In this document: piece by piece, positions 12,850-21,328 of the stretch
How positions within the stretch are numbered: the first letter of the stretch is position 1
How the letters are laid out: the number at the start of each line of letters is the position of its first letter
DNA from: Methylibium sp035476815
Lineage (GTDB): Bacteria; Pseudomonadota; Gammaproteobacteria; Burkholderiales; Burkholderiaceae_C
Direction of reading: 5' to 3'
NCBI GenBank assembly: GCA_035476815.1
Contig: DATILD010000047.1
Span: 1-35,677, forward strand
DNA: 35,677 nt
Notes under the pieces: generated by a model
What the model was told of the DNA's origin: nothing
The model's database searches: none
What the model saw: the letters and a program-made list of their open reading frames with translations, nothing else
Made by a program: the position numbers and the translations under genes

Positions 12850-14727
12850 ATGAACCGCTTCCCCCTGTGGAAATACGCGCTGCTGCTGGTCGCGCTGCTG
12901 GTCGGGCTGGTCTACACGCTGCCCAACTTCTTCGGCGAGGCGCCGGCGGTGCAGGTGTCCAGCGGCAAGGCGACGCTGAAGATCGACGCCACGGTGGTCC
13001 CGCGCGTCGAGCAGGCGCTGAAGGGCGCCGGCATCGCCGCCGACTTCGTGCAGCTCGACGGCACGTCGGTGCGGGCGCGCTTCGCCGACACCGACACGCA
13101 GATCAAGGCCAAGGACGCGATCGGCAAGGCCCTGAACCCGGACCCGGCCGATCCGTCCTACATCGTCGCGCTCAACCTGCTGAGCCGCTCGCCGACCTGG
13201 CTGACCTCGCTGCACGCGCTGCCGATGTACCTCGGCCTGGACCTGCGCGGCGGCGTCCATTTCCTGATGCAGGTCGACATGAAGACCGCGCTGACCAAGC
13301 GCGCCGACTCGCTGACCGGCGACGTGCGCACGCTGCTGCGCGAGAAGAACATCCGGCACGCCGGCATCGCGCGCAACGGCAATGCGATCGAGATCCTGTT
13401 CCGCGAGGCGCCGGTGCTGCAGGCCGCGCGGGCCGCGCTGGCCGAGGCGCAGCCCGACCTGCAGTGGACCGAGTCCGACGCCGGCACCGAGCTGCGCCTG
13501 ACGGGCCGACTCGGCGAGGCGGCGGCCAAGCGCGTGCAGGACCAGGCCATCAAGCAGAACATCACGACGCTGCACAACCGCATCAACGAGCTCGGCGTCG
13601 CCGAGCCGGTGATCCAGCAGCAGGGCGCCGACCGCGTGGTGGTGCAACTGCCGGGCGTGCAGGACACCGCCAAGGCCAAGGACATCATCGGCCGCACCGC
13701 GACGCTCGAGCTGCGGCTGGTCGACGACAGCGCCGAGGCCGCAGCCGCGCTGGCCAGCGGCTCGGTGCCGTTCGGCAGCGAGCGCTATGTCGAGCGCGGC
13801 GGCGCACCGCTGATCGTCAAGCGCCAGGTCGTGCTGACCGGCGAGAACCTCACCGATGCGCAGGCCGGCTTCAGCGGCGACACCCAGGAGCCGGTGGTCA
13901 ACCTGACGGTCGACGCCAAGGGCGCGCGCATCATGCGCGACACCTCGCGCGAGAACCTGAAGAAGCGCATGGCGATCCTGCTGTTCGAGAAGGGCAAGGG
14001 CGAGGTCATCACCGCGCCGGTGATCCAGAGCGAGCTCGGCGCGCGCTTCCAGATCTCGGGCCGCATGACCACGCAGGAGGCCAACGACACGGCGCTGCTG
14101 CTGCGCGCCGGCTCGCTGGCCGCGCCGATGGAGATCATCGAGGAGCGCACCGTCGGCCCGAGCCTGGGCGCCGAGAACATCGCCAAGGGCTTTCACAGCG
14201 TGATCTGGGGCTTCTCGGCGATCGCGGTGTTCATGTGCCTGTACTACATGCTGTTCGGACTGTTCTCCACCGCGGCGCTGGCGGTCAACCTGCTGCTGCT
14301 GGTGGCGGTGCTGTCGATGCTGCAGGCCACGCTGACGCTGCCGGGCATCGCCGCCATCGCGCTGACGCTGGGCATGGCGATCGACGCCAACGTGCTGATC
14401 AACGAGCGGGTGCGCGAGGAGTTGCGGGCCGGCGCCTCGCCGCAGGTGGCGATCCACACCGGCTACGAGCGCGCCTGGGCCACCATCCTCGACTCCAACA
14501 TAACGACGCTGATCGCCGGCGTCGCGCTGCTGGCCTTCGGCTCGGGCCCGGTGCGCGGCTTCGCGGTGGTGCACTGCCTGGGCATCCTGACCTCGATGTT
14601 CTCGGCGGTGCTGTTCTCGCGCGGCCTGGTGAACCTCTGGTACGGGCGGCAGAAGAAGCTGAAGTCGGTGTCGATCGGCACCGTGTGGCGGCCCGGCACC
14701 GGCACGGCGCCGGCCGCCGAAGCCTGA
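12850..14727 (+). CDS. secD: Protein translocase subunit SecD
   Basis: SecD (625 residues) forms with SecF the proton-driven RND-type machine that helps pull preproteins across the inner membrane and releases them in the periplasm. The first membrane helix is WKYALLLVALLVGLVYTLPN. The large periplasmic P1 region starts after it and includes the family signature YLGLDLRGGVHFLMQVD and later TATLELRLVDD. The C-terminal half has the remaining helices, with GIAAIALTLGMAIDANVLINER as the conserved RND helix carrying Asp and the sequence RAWATILDSNITTLIAG. A Shine-Dalgarno-like GAGGA precedes ATG 12850. secF starts 21 bp after its stop. Length matches betaproteobacterial SecD. Confidence 0.97.
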   Translation: MNRFPLWKYALLLVALLVGLVYTLPNFFGEAPAVQVSSGKATLKIDATVVPRVEQALKGAGIAADFVQLDGTSVRARFADTDTQIKAKDAIGKALNPDPADPSYIVALNLLSRSPTWLTSLHALPMYLGLDLRGGVHFLMQVDMKTALTKRADSLTGDVRTLLREKNIRHAGIARNGNAIEILFREAPVLQAARAALAEAQPDLQWTESDAGTELRLTGRLGEAAAKRVQDQAIKQNITTLHNRINELGVAEPVIQQQGADRVVVQLPGVQDTAKAKDIIGRTATLELRLVDDSAEAAAALASGSVPFGSERYVERGGAPLIVKRQVVLTGENLTDAQAGFSGDTQEPVVNLTVDAKGARIMRDTSRENLKKRMAILLFEKGKGEVITAPVIQSELGARFQISGRMTTQEANDTALLLRAGSLAAPMEIIEERTVGPSLGAENIAKGFHSVIWGFSAIAVFMCLYYMLFGLFSTAALAVNLLLLVAVLSMLQATLTLPGIAAIALTLGMAIDANVLINERVREELRAGASPQVAIHTGYERAWATILDSNITTLIAGVALLAFGSGPVRGFAVVHCLGILTSMFSAVLFSRGLVNLWYGRQKKLKSVSIGTVWRPGTGTAPAAEA

Positions 14728-14748
14728 GCGACACAGCAGGAGTCGTCG

Positions 14749-15786
14749 ATGGAATTCTTCCGGATCAAGCGGGACATCCCGTTCATGAAGCGCGCGTTGA
14801 TCTTCAACGCGATCTCCTTCCTGACCTTCGCCGCCGCGGTGTTCTTCCTCGTCACGCGCGGCCTGCACCTGTCGATCGAGTTCACCGGCGGCACCGTGCT
14901 CGAGGTCGAGTACGCGCAGGCGGCCGACCTGCCCAAGGTCCGCGAGGCCGTCGAGGCGATGGGCTTCGGCGAGGTCCAGGTGCAGAACTTCGGCACCTCG
15001 CGCGACGTGCTGATCCGCCTGCCGCTGCGCGACGACATCCCCAAGGACCAGGTGGTCGGCCGCGTGTTCGGCACGTTGTGCGGCGCCGCGGGCGGCAGCG
15101 TGCGCCAGGAGCAGGTCATCAGCGACAAGGGCGAGCAGCTGAGCCGCCAAGTCTGCGACGCGGGCGGCGCCGAGCCGCTGAAGCTGCAGCGCAGCGAGTT
15201 CGTCGGCCCGCAGGTCGGCCGCGAGCTGGCCGAGGACGGCGCGATGGCGCTCGGCTTCGTGATCGTCGGCATCATGATCTACCTCGCGATCCGCTTCGAA
15301 TGGAAGTTCGCGGTCGCGGCGATCGTCGCCAACCTGCACGACGTGATCATCATCCTGGGCTTCTTCGCCTTCTTCCAGTGGGAGTTCTCGCTGTCAGTGC
15401 TGGCGGCGGTGCTGGCGGTGCTGGGCTACTCGGTCAACGAGTCGGTCGTCATCTTCGACCGGATCCGCGAGGCCTTCCGGCGCTTCCGCAAGATGGACAC
15501 CGCGCAGACCATCGACCACGCGATCACCTCGACGATGAGCCGCACCATCATCACCCACGGCTCGACGCAGATGATGGTGCTGTCGATGCTGCTGTTCGGC
15601 GGGCCGACGCTGTACTACTTCGCGCTGGCGCTGACGATCGGCATCTGCTTCGGCATCTATTCGTCGGTGTTCGTGGCGGCCGCCATCGCGATGTGGCTGG
15701 GCGTCAAGCGCGAGGACCTCGTGAAGGGCGCGCCGACCCAGAAGCCCGGCGATCCGGAGGACCCGAACGCCGGGGCCGTGGTGTAG
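14749..15786 (+). CDS. secF: Protein translocase subunit SecF
   Basis: Partner of SecD in the SecDF-YajC complex. The product has 345 residues with six predicted membrane helices: one near residues 18-38 (ALIFNAISFLTFAAAVFFLV) and five in the C-terminal half. The signature SIEFTGGTVLEVEYAQ follows helix 1. The helix-4 region NLHDVIIILGFFAFF and GYSVNESVVIFDRIRE are typical, the latter carrying the conserved Asn-Glu and Asp-Arg of SecF. RTIITHGSTQMMVL is also present. The periplasmic loop is longer than in E. coli SecF because of a stretch around FGTLCGAAGGSVRQE to GGAEPL, which contains two cysteines. AGGAG at 14737-14741 precedes the ATG. Confidence 0.97.
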   Translation: MEFFRIKRDIPFMKRALIFNAISFLTFAAAVFFLVTRGLHLSIEFTGGTVLEVEYAQAADLPKVREAVEAMGFGEVQVQNFGTSRDVLIRLPLRDDIPKDQVVGRVFGTLCGAAGGSVRQEQVISDKGEQLSRQVCDAGGAEPLKLQRSEFVGPQVGRELAEDGAMALGFVIVGIMIYLAIRFEWKFAVAAIVANLHDVIIILGFFAFFQWEFSLSVLAAVLAVLGYSVNESVVIFDRIREAFRRFRKMDTAQTIDHAITSTMSRTIITHGSTQMMVLSMLLFGGPTLYYFALALTIGICFGIYSSVFVAAAIAMWLGVKREDLVKGAPTQKPGDPEDPNAGAVV

Positions 15787-15825
15787 AGTGAAGCACCCCT
15801 TGATCGCCACCCGCTGACCTCCTGC

Positions 15826-18120
15826 ATGGCCTCTGCCGCCAATCCGCTCGCGACCGCCGCCAAGGCGCGCCGGCTGTACGTGGAGACGCTGCTCAAGGGG
15901 CTGCCGACGGCGGTGCAGGCGGTCGTCCACGGGGCCCAGCGGCTGGCTGCCGAGAAGGCCGACCCGGCGACCCTGCACAAGCGTCAGAACGTCGCGATGG
16001 ACCTGGTCAAACCGGCGCCGAAGTGGCTGCGCGGGCTGACGGAGGCACTGTCGGTCGGGCCGAACACGCCGCTCGGCTTGCGCACCTCGGTCAGCGGCGC
16101 CAGCAGCGGCCCTGGCACCGGCGCCGGCGGCGGCCTGACGCTGGTGGACGACGACACCATCGAGACCGAGATCCTGAGCTCGCGGCTGGCGCTGTCGATG
16201 ATGGACAAGTCGTCCTGGGAGTTCACCGACCTGCGCTCGCGCATGTCTTTCCTGGAGCGCCAGGACGAACTCGGCCCGGCCGACATGCTGCGGCCGCATG
16301 TCGTCGCCCGCGCCATCATCGACACCTGGAGTGCCGCCGGCCTGCCGCTCGATCACTGGCGGGTGCTGCAGCCGATCGTCCATCTCGCCTTCGGCGAGCT
16401 GGTCGAGGAGGCCTACCACGAGACCAACCACTGGCTGCGCGACGAGGGCGTGCGGCCCGAGATCGACCTGCGGCCGCTGATCCGCCGTTCGACCGGCTCG
16501 GGCGTGGCGCCGATCACGCCGGTGACCAGCGGCTTTGCCGAGCTCGACGCCGGCGGCGCGCGGCGGTCCGCGTCGTCCGGGGCGGGCGGCGGCGTCGCCG
16601 ACGAGACGCGTCTGATGACGCGCATGAACGAGCTGTCGCGCACCGCCGGCCAGGCCGAGGCGGTGCTGGCGCGGCTGAACAAGCTGGTCGGCCGCCAGGT
16701 GCCGCAGTTCGAGGACACGGCGCGCGCCGCGGACTCCTCGATGGGCCTCAAGCGGGCCATCGCCGATGCCCAGGCCGGCCTGCAGCGCAAGCTCGGTTCG
16801 ACCGCGCGGGACGGCGGTCCGATCAGCACGCCGGCGCTGGTGCAGGAGCTGCAGCAGCGCAAGCAGGTGCTGAAGGACGCGGCGTCGACACCGGTCGAGC
16901 GCGCCACGATCGAGATCGTCGCGCTGCTGTTCCAGAGCATCCTCACCGAGGAGCGCATCCCGGCCGCGGTGCGGGTCTGGTTCGCGCGGCTGCAGATGCC
17001 GGTGCTGCGCGTCGCCGTGACCGAGCCGGACTTCTTCGCCACCACCGACCACCCGGCGCGCAAGCTGATCGACCGCATGGGCGCCTGCGTGATGGGCTTC
17101 GACATCACGACCCGCGAGATCGGCGACGCGCTCGACAAGGAGATCAAGCGCATCGTGCAGGTGGTCGAGGCCTATCCCGACACCGGCCGGCGCGTGTTCC
17201 AGACCGTGCTGACCGAATTCGAGCGCTTCCTCGAGCACTACTTCAAGAACGAGAACGAGGCCACCCGCAAGGGCGTGTCGCTGGCGCAGCAGGTCGAGCA
17301 GCGCGAGACCCTGGCGATCCAGTACACGATCGAGCTGCGCAAGATGCTCAACGAGGTGCCGGTGCAGGAGGGTGTGCGGGTCTTCCTGTTCCACACCTGG
17401 GCCGACGTGCTGGCCACGGTGGCGCTGAAGTCCGGCGCGGCCAGCGACGCGACCAAGGCGATGAAGCGCGCCGCCACCGATCTGATCTGGTCGGCCGGTG
17501 CCAAGGTGTCGCGCGAGGAGCGTGCGGAGGTGATCCGCCGCCTGCCGCCGCTCTTGAAGACGCTGCGCGGCGGCATGGCCGAGGCCGGACTGTCGGCCGA
17601 GAAGCAGGACGAGCAGATCAAGGCGCTGAACGACTCGCTGGCGGCGGCCTTCACCGCGAAGGCCGCGGCGATCCCGGCCGAACGGCTCGACGAGCTGATG
17701 GGCCGGCTCGAAGACCTCGAGGAGATGCTGCCCGACGCCGAGGACGTGCAGATCGACGAATCGCTCGTGATGGATCTGTCCGGCCACGAGAGCACCGAGC
17801 TGCAGATCGTTACCGACGGCGGCTCGATGCCGACGCCGGCGATGCTGGCCTGGGCGCGCGAGCTGCAGGTCGGCGGCTGGTACATGCTCGAGCACCGCGG
17901 TCGCATCGAGCCGGTGCAACTGGCCTGGCAGGGCATGCGCAAGCAGCTGAGCCTGTTCGTGTCGCAGGCCGGCGGCGGCACGCTGTTCCAGCAGCAGCGG
18001 CTGGCGGCCTTCCTGCAGGCCGGGCTACTGGTGCCGGCGCAGGACGAGGCGCTCACGGTGCGCGCGACCCGCAGCGCACTGGCCAAGCTCGATGCCAACC
18101 CGGATCGGCTGCTGAACTGA
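15826..18120 (+). CDS. DUF1631 family protein
   Basis: A 764-residue protein of DUF1631, a family common in Beta- and Gammaproteobacteria with no assigned activity that I can name. It is soluble, with no signal peptide or membrane helix, and mostly helical. A low-complexity linker (ASSGPGTGAGGG near residues 90-102) follows the first domain. Recognisable blocks include MSFLERQDELGPADMLRPH and the region from FQSILTEERIPAAVRVWFAR to LQMPVLRVAVTEPDFF, the most conserved part of the family. The last 110 residues, LQVGGWYMLEHRGRIEPVQLAWQ and KQLSLFVSQAG, read like a small PilZ-type beta barrel. It starts 39 bp after secF and may be read through from the sec operon, but no shared function is evident. 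Confidence 0.88.
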   Translation: MASAANPLATAAKARRLYVETLLKGLPTAVQAVVHGAQRLAAEKADPATLHKRQNVAMDLVKPAPKWLRGLTEALSVGPNTPLGLRTSVSGASSGPGTGAGGGLTLVDDDTIETEILSSRLALSMMDKSSWEFTDLRSRMSFLERQDELGPADMLRPHVVARAIIDTWSAAGLPLDHWRVLQPIVHLAFGELVEEAYHETNHWLRDEGVRPEIDLRPLIRRSTGSGVAPITPVTSGFAELDAGGARRSASSGAGGGVADETRLMTRMNELSRTAGQAEAVLARLNKLVGRQVPQFEDTARAADSSMGLKRAIADAQAGLQRKLGSTARDGGPISTPALVQELQQRKQVLKDAASTPVERATIEIVALLFQSILTEERIPAAVRVWFARLQMPVLRVAVTEPDFFATTDHPARKLIDRMGACVMGFDITTREIGDALDKEIKRIVQVVEAYPDTGRRVFQTVLTEFERFLEHYFKNENEATRKGVSLAQQVEQRETLAIQYTIELRKMLNEVPVQEGVRVFLFHTWADVLATVALKSGAASDATKAMKRAATDLIWSAGAKVSREERAEVIRRLPPLLKTLRGGMAEAGLSAEKQDEQIKALNDSLAAAFTAKAAAIPAERLDELMGRLEDLEEMLPDAEDVQIDESLVMDLSGHESTELQIVTDGGSMPTPAMLAWARELQVGGWYMLEHRGRIEPVQLAWQGMRKQLSLFVSQAGGGTLFQQQRLAAFLQAGLLVPAQDEALTVRATRSALAKLDANPDRLLN

Positions 18121-18129
18121 TCCACCCCC

Positions 18130-18164
18130 GTTGCGGCTACGCCGCTCCCCCTCCAGGGGGCAAC
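18130..18164. repeat. Nested hairpin sequence between DUF1631 gene and smg
   Basis: GTTGC (18130-18134) and GCAAC (18160-18164) enclose two small hairpins: GCGGC-TAC-GCCGC (18133-18145) and CCCCC-TCCA-GGGGG (18147-18160). It lies between two convergent genes and has no T tract. The form resembles the dispersed palindromic repeats found between genes in Burkholderiales genomes. Only one copy is in this window, so its repeat status is a guess. It may act as a two-way transcription barrier. Confidence 0.4.
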
Positions 18165-18232
18165 GCCATCGGCCCGGCGAAGCCGGAGCCTCGGCGTCTG
18201 CGCGGCAGGCCGTGCTCGGCCTCAGCCGCCGT

Positions 18233-18685
18233 TCAGTGGATCAGCCGATCGCCGTCGTCGACGAACAGCTCGTCGAGGATCAGCGCGTCGGGCTCCTCGC
18301 CGACGCTCCAGAACACCATCAGCACGATGATCTTCAGATCCTCGACGGCCAGCGGGCTGGCCGGGATGGCCATCGCGCGGTCGATCACCATCTCGCGCAT
18401 CGCCGGGCGCAGCACGCCGGCGGACTCGAGGAAGCCGACGAAGCCGATCGCGGCCTCGCCCAGGTGTTCCTGCTCGACGGGCGAATAGACCCTTATCGCG
18501 TCGGGGCTCTGGTCGGCGATCGGGGCTTCCGAGGCACTGGCGAGGCCGCCGAGCCAGGTCAGCGCGTCCTCGATTTCCTCGTTCTCGAAGCCCACCGCGG
18601 AGAGCTTGCGCGAGAGCTGCCGGCGGTCCGGACAGGCATCGGGCCGCCAGTAGTTTTCGTACAGGTAGACGAGCACGTCGAACAT
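18233..18685 (-). CDS. smg: Smg family protein (DUF494)
   Basis: A 150-residue cytoplasmic protein of the Smg/DUF494 family. Its role is unknown, but it is conserved next to dprA in many Beta- and Gammaproteobacteria. The start is diagnostic: MFDVLVYLYENYW, followed by a Cys-Pro-Asp insert (ACPDRRQLSRKLSAVGF) and EEIEDALTWL. The C-terminal part has RVYSPVEQEHLGEAAIGF, VIDRAMAI and LKIIVLMVFWSVGEEPDALILDEL, all family-typical. It is downstream of dprA on the same strand, separated by 85 bp containing a GGC trinucleotide repeat. It converges with the DUF1631 gene. In related genomes topA often follows; here it does not. Confidence 0.92.
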   Translation of the reverse strand: MFDVLVYLYENYWRPDACPDRRQLSRKLSAVGFENEEIEDALTWLGGLASASEAPIADQSPDAIRVYSPVEQEHLGEAAIGFVGFLESAGVLRPAMREMVIDRAMAIPASPLAVEDLKIIVLMVFWSVGEEPDALILDELFVDDGDRLIH

Positions 18686-18717
18686 GGTTTCACGATACCA
18701 CAGGGGCCGGCAGCGGC

Positions 18718-18750
18718 AGCGGCGGCGGCGGCGGCGGCGGCGGCGGGCGG
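18718..18750. repeat. GGC trinucleotide repeat between dprA and smg
   Basis: From 18721 to 18745 the sequence is eight uninterrupted GGC units plus one base, extended by imperfect copies on both sides (CGGCAGCGGCAGC before, GGGCGG after). It occupies the space between the dprA stop (18771) and the smg start (18685). A run of this kind can change length by replication slippage and could alter the transcript leader ahead of smg. Confidence 0.75.
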
Positions 18751-18770
18751 AGGGCCGGCCGGGCGGCTGC

Positions 18771-19877
18771 TTATCCGCGTACCACGCGCTGGAACAGCTG
18801 ACCCGGCAGGCGGGCGACGTCGCCGCTCAGTTCCAGCTCGAGCAGCCGGGCGCTCAGCGCCGCCGGGGACTCGCCCAGCCGAGCACTCAGCGCGTCGAGC
18901 GTGACCGGGTCGTGGCCGAGCGCGGCCAACAGCGGGTCGGAGGGTGCAGGCGGCGGTTCGGCGTCAGGCGTCTCGAAGCGCAGTTCTTCGAGCACGTCGG
19001 CGGCTGCGTCGACCAGCTTGGCGCCCTGCTTGATGAGCGCATGGCAGCCGCGCGACTGCGGCGCGTGGATCGAGCCGGGGATCGCGAACACGTCGCGGCC
19101 CGCTTCGGCGGCCAGGCGAGCGGTGATCAGCGAGCCGGACTGCAACGCCGCCTCGACCACCAGGGTGCCGCGGCCCAGGCCGGCGATCAGCCGGTTGCGG
19201 CGCGGGAAGTTGGCGGCCAGGGGCGGGGTGCCGAGTGGGTACTCGCTGACGAGCAGGCCTTCCGCGGCGATCCGCCGGGCCAGCGCCAGGTGCCGCTTGG
19301 GGTAGACCCGGTCGAGGCCGGTGCCGACCACGGCGATCGTCGCGCCGGGCCCCGTCAGCCCGCCCTCGTGGGCCGCGCCGTCGATCCCCAGTGCCAGACC
19401 CGAGACAACGGTCAGGCCAGCCCGGGTGAAGGCCGCCGCGAAGGCGCGCGCGTTCTCGGCCCCCTGTGGCGTCGGGTTGCGGCTGCCGACCACGGCGATG
19501 GCCGGGGCCTGCAGCAGGTCGAGCCGGCCCACGGCATAGAGCAGCAACGGCGGGTCGGCGATCTGCAGCAGGCTGGTCGGATAGGCGGGGTCGCCAAGGG
19601 TCAGCACGTGGCGGGATGCGACGGCGTCCTCGCCGAGCCAGCGCCAGGTCGTGTCGACCTGGGCGGCGAGCAGCTCGGGCGGCTGCCGCAGGGCCTGCGC
19701 CGCGGTCTCGCCGACCACCTCGGTCCAGGCGGTCGGGCGGGCGTCGAACAGGGCTTGCGGGTCGCCGAAGGCCGCGAGCAGCCGGCGCGCCGCGACGTTG
19801 CCGATCTGCGGCGTGCCGAGCAGCCGCAACCAGGCGGCCAGTTCATCGAGCGCCCAGCCGGCGGTGCTCATCGACAC
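18771..19877 (-). CDS. dprA: DNA-processing protein DprA (Smf)
   Basis: Binds incoming single-stranded DNA during natural transformation, protects it and loads RecA. The product has 368 residues. An N-terminal helical domain (ELAAWLRLLGTPQIGNVAARRLLAAFG) leads to the Rossmann-like core with AIAVVGSRNPTPQG, VVSGLALGIDGAAHEGGL, GTGLDRVYPKRH, SEYPLGTPPLAANFPRRNRLIAGL and EAALQSGSLITARLAAEAGRDVFAIPGS, all DprA signatures (each region contiguous in that order). A C-terminal winged-helix-like domain (VTLDALSARLGESPAALSARLLELELSG) follows. Start is ATG 19877 or the second Met at 19871. It lies 28 bp after the LysM gene on the same strand. It is full-length, so competence is possible but not shown. 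Confidence 0.96.
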   Translation of the reverse strand: MSMSTAGWALDELAAWLRLLGTPQIGNVAARRLLAAFGDPQALFDARPTAWTEVVGETAAQALRQPPELLAAQVDTTWRWLGEDAVASRHVLTLGDPAYPTSLLQIADPPLLLYAVGRLDLLQAPAIAVVGSRNPTPQGAENARAFAAAFTRAGLTVVSGLALGIDGAAHEGGLTGPGATIAVVGTGLDRVYPKRHLALARRIAAEGLLVSEYPLGTPPLAANFPRRNRLIAGLGRGTLVVEAALQSGSLITARLAAEAGRDVFAIPGSIHAPQSRGCHALIKQGAKLVDAAADVLEELRFETPDAEPPPAPSDPLLAALGHDPVTLDALSARLGESPAALSARLLELELSGDVARLPGQLFQRVVRG

Positions 19878-19905
19878 GTTCGCCGGCCGACGGGCGCGGC
19901 GCGGT

Positions 19906-21063
19906 TCAAGGTTCGGTGAAGCGGTCGCCGCGTGTCACCGGATCCTTCACGTCGAGGATCAACGCATAGGACATCTTGTCGAAGACGCGGAACACGAACA
20001 GGGTGCCGTGCCGCTCGTCCGGCAGGCGCACGTTCTGCGCCGGACCGGCGACCGTGGTGTCGCGTGCCAGCGAGCCGGCGCGCCACAGTGCGAGCACATG
20101 GCCGCGCTCGAGGCCTTCGCGCTTGCCGCGGTTCAGGGCCACGATCTGGTTCTGGCCGGCGTTGAGCGCCTCGCCATAGACCGACACGATGCGGCCGGAC
20201 ACGGGCGCCGACGGCGAGCGCGGCACATAGGGGTCGTAGTCGCGCGGCTGGGCCGGCGCCAGCCGGTTGCCGATGTTGGCCTCCAGCTTGGTCGAGGTGA
20301 TCTGGAAGGTCGCCGGGACGACCTCGCCGCGCTCGTTGGTGCTGCCCTCGCGGACGTACTCGGAGGTGGCGACGTAGGTGCCTTCGTAGCCGAGGATCTG
20401 GTTGGTGTCCGGGTCGGTCAGCGGCTTGGGCTGCTGGAACACGCGCCACTCGCGCACCCCGCCGAGCTCGCCGCGCACATAGGCGGTGTCGCCCTTGCCG
20501 AGCAGCACGCGGCCCTCCTGGGCGGCGACGATGCGCGGCGCGCGCGCGAGCTGGTCATCGTCGAAGATCACCGCGTCGTTGAGGAAGCCCTCGATGAAGC
20601 GGATCGGCACCGCGCCGATCGCGCCGCTCGACGGTCCGACGTCGCGCACCCGCGGCGACAGCCGCCCATCGCCGCTCGTGCCGTCGGCCACGCGCAGCCG
20701 CGCGCGGTCGCCGTCGCGTTCGAGCAGCAGCACCTGGCCCGGGTAGATCAGGTGCGGGTTGCGGATCTGCTCGAGGTTCATGCCCCACAGCTCGGGCCAG
20801 CGCCAGGGCCGCTTGAGGAACAGGCCGGAGATGTCCCACAGCGTGTCGCCGCGCTTGACGGTGTAGCTGTCGGGCGCGTTGGGCGCCAGCTCGGACAGCG
20901 GCACACCGGCCTGGGCGACCTGCTGCGCGGTGCTGCGCTGCTGCGAGGTGATGGGGAAGTTGGGTTCGGCCGCCTGCAAAGCCGTACCGGCCCCGGCGAG
21001 CATCACAGCGGCGACAATACGCGCCGCGAAGCGCAGGCGGGCGGGCGGGGCAGTTCGAGTCAT
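19906..21063 (-). CDS. LysM-domain exported protein
   Basis: A 385-residue protein. The ATG at 21063 is chosen because GGAGAG stands about 8 bases before it and the next residues form a signal peptide (RFAARIVAAVMLAGAGTALQAAE). One LysM domain covers SYTVKRGDTLWDISGLFLKRP, WRWPELWGMNLEQIRNPHLIYPGQVL, which binds peptidoglycan glycan strands. The remaining 270 residues (VRDVGPSSGAIGAVPIRFIE, ILGYEGTYVATSEYV, GRIVSVYGEALNAGQNQIV) form the conserved extension of this family, found next to dprA in Burkholderiales. It is probably periplasmic and involved in cell-wall maintenance; the exact role is unknown. It is first in the leftward LysM-dprA-smg group and divergent from def. Confidence 0.88.
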   Translation of the reverse strand: MTRTAPPARLRFAARIVAAVMLAGAGTALQAAEPNFPITSQQRSTAQQVAQAGVPLSELAPNAPDSYTVKRGDTLWDISGLFLKRPWRWPELWGMNLEQIRNPHLIYPGQVLLLERDGDRARLRVADGTSGDGRLSPRVRDVGPSSGAIGAVPIRFIEGFLNDAVIFDDDQLARAPRIVAAQEGRVLLGKGDTAYVRGELGGVREWRVFQQPKPLTDPDTNQILGYEGTYVATSEYVREGSTNERGEVVPATFQITSTKLEANIGNRLAPAQPRDYDPYVPRSPSAPVSGRIVSVYGEALNAGQNQIVALNRGKREGLERGHVLALWRAGSLARDTTVAGPAQNVRLPDERHGTLFVFRVFDKMSYALILDVKDPVTRGDRFTEP

Positions 21064-21328
21064 GGATGCTCTCTCCGGCAGCACCGGTTCCATCCCACCC
21101 CGGCGCTTCATGGTCTTTGTGGAGGTCGGGACCGAGCGCGAACGATCGGCCAAAATCTTCACTTGGTTTCGGAGATTCTGCCCATAAACCCTTGATGCCG
21201 CAACGAAACGGACCGATCCGTGGCCGCTGCTGGCGGTAGGTCTTCACGCCCGGTCGTTGCGTGCGATCCACAGGGGCGGCGGCGATCGAGGCCGAAGCCG
21301 ATTGTCACGAACTGCAACCATCCCACCC
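21064..21328. promoter_or_regulatory. Divergent intergenic region between the LysM gene and def
   Basis: This 265-bp stretch must carry promoters for both the leftward LysM-dprA-smg group and the rightward def-fmt-htpX group. The segment around 21140-21200 is the most AT-rich part of the area. I could not assign convincing -35/-10 pairs, so only its position supports this. Confidence 0.4.

Noticed and set aside
15120..15200. Possible insertion in secF around the two-cysteine loop
   Set aside because: The frame is continuous, flanking motifs are intact, and longer P1 loops are usual in SecF of this group, so it is not treated as damage.
12241..15339. Minus-strand open frame of 1032 codons opposite yajC, secD and secF
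   Set aside because: It is the antisense shadow of three certain Sec genes; the product is a low-complexity His/Arg/Ala/Gln-rich string with no domain, as expected in very GC-rich DNA.
15394..17919. Minus-strand open frame of 841 codons opposite secF and the DUF1631 gene
   Set aside because: Same reason: it covers the antisense of two well-supported genes and has only low-complexity sequence.
16023..18488. Plus-strand open frame of 821 codons overlapping the DUF1631 gene
   Set aside because: It is in a different frame of the DUF1631 gene and runs into the smg gene on the other strand; no motif was found.
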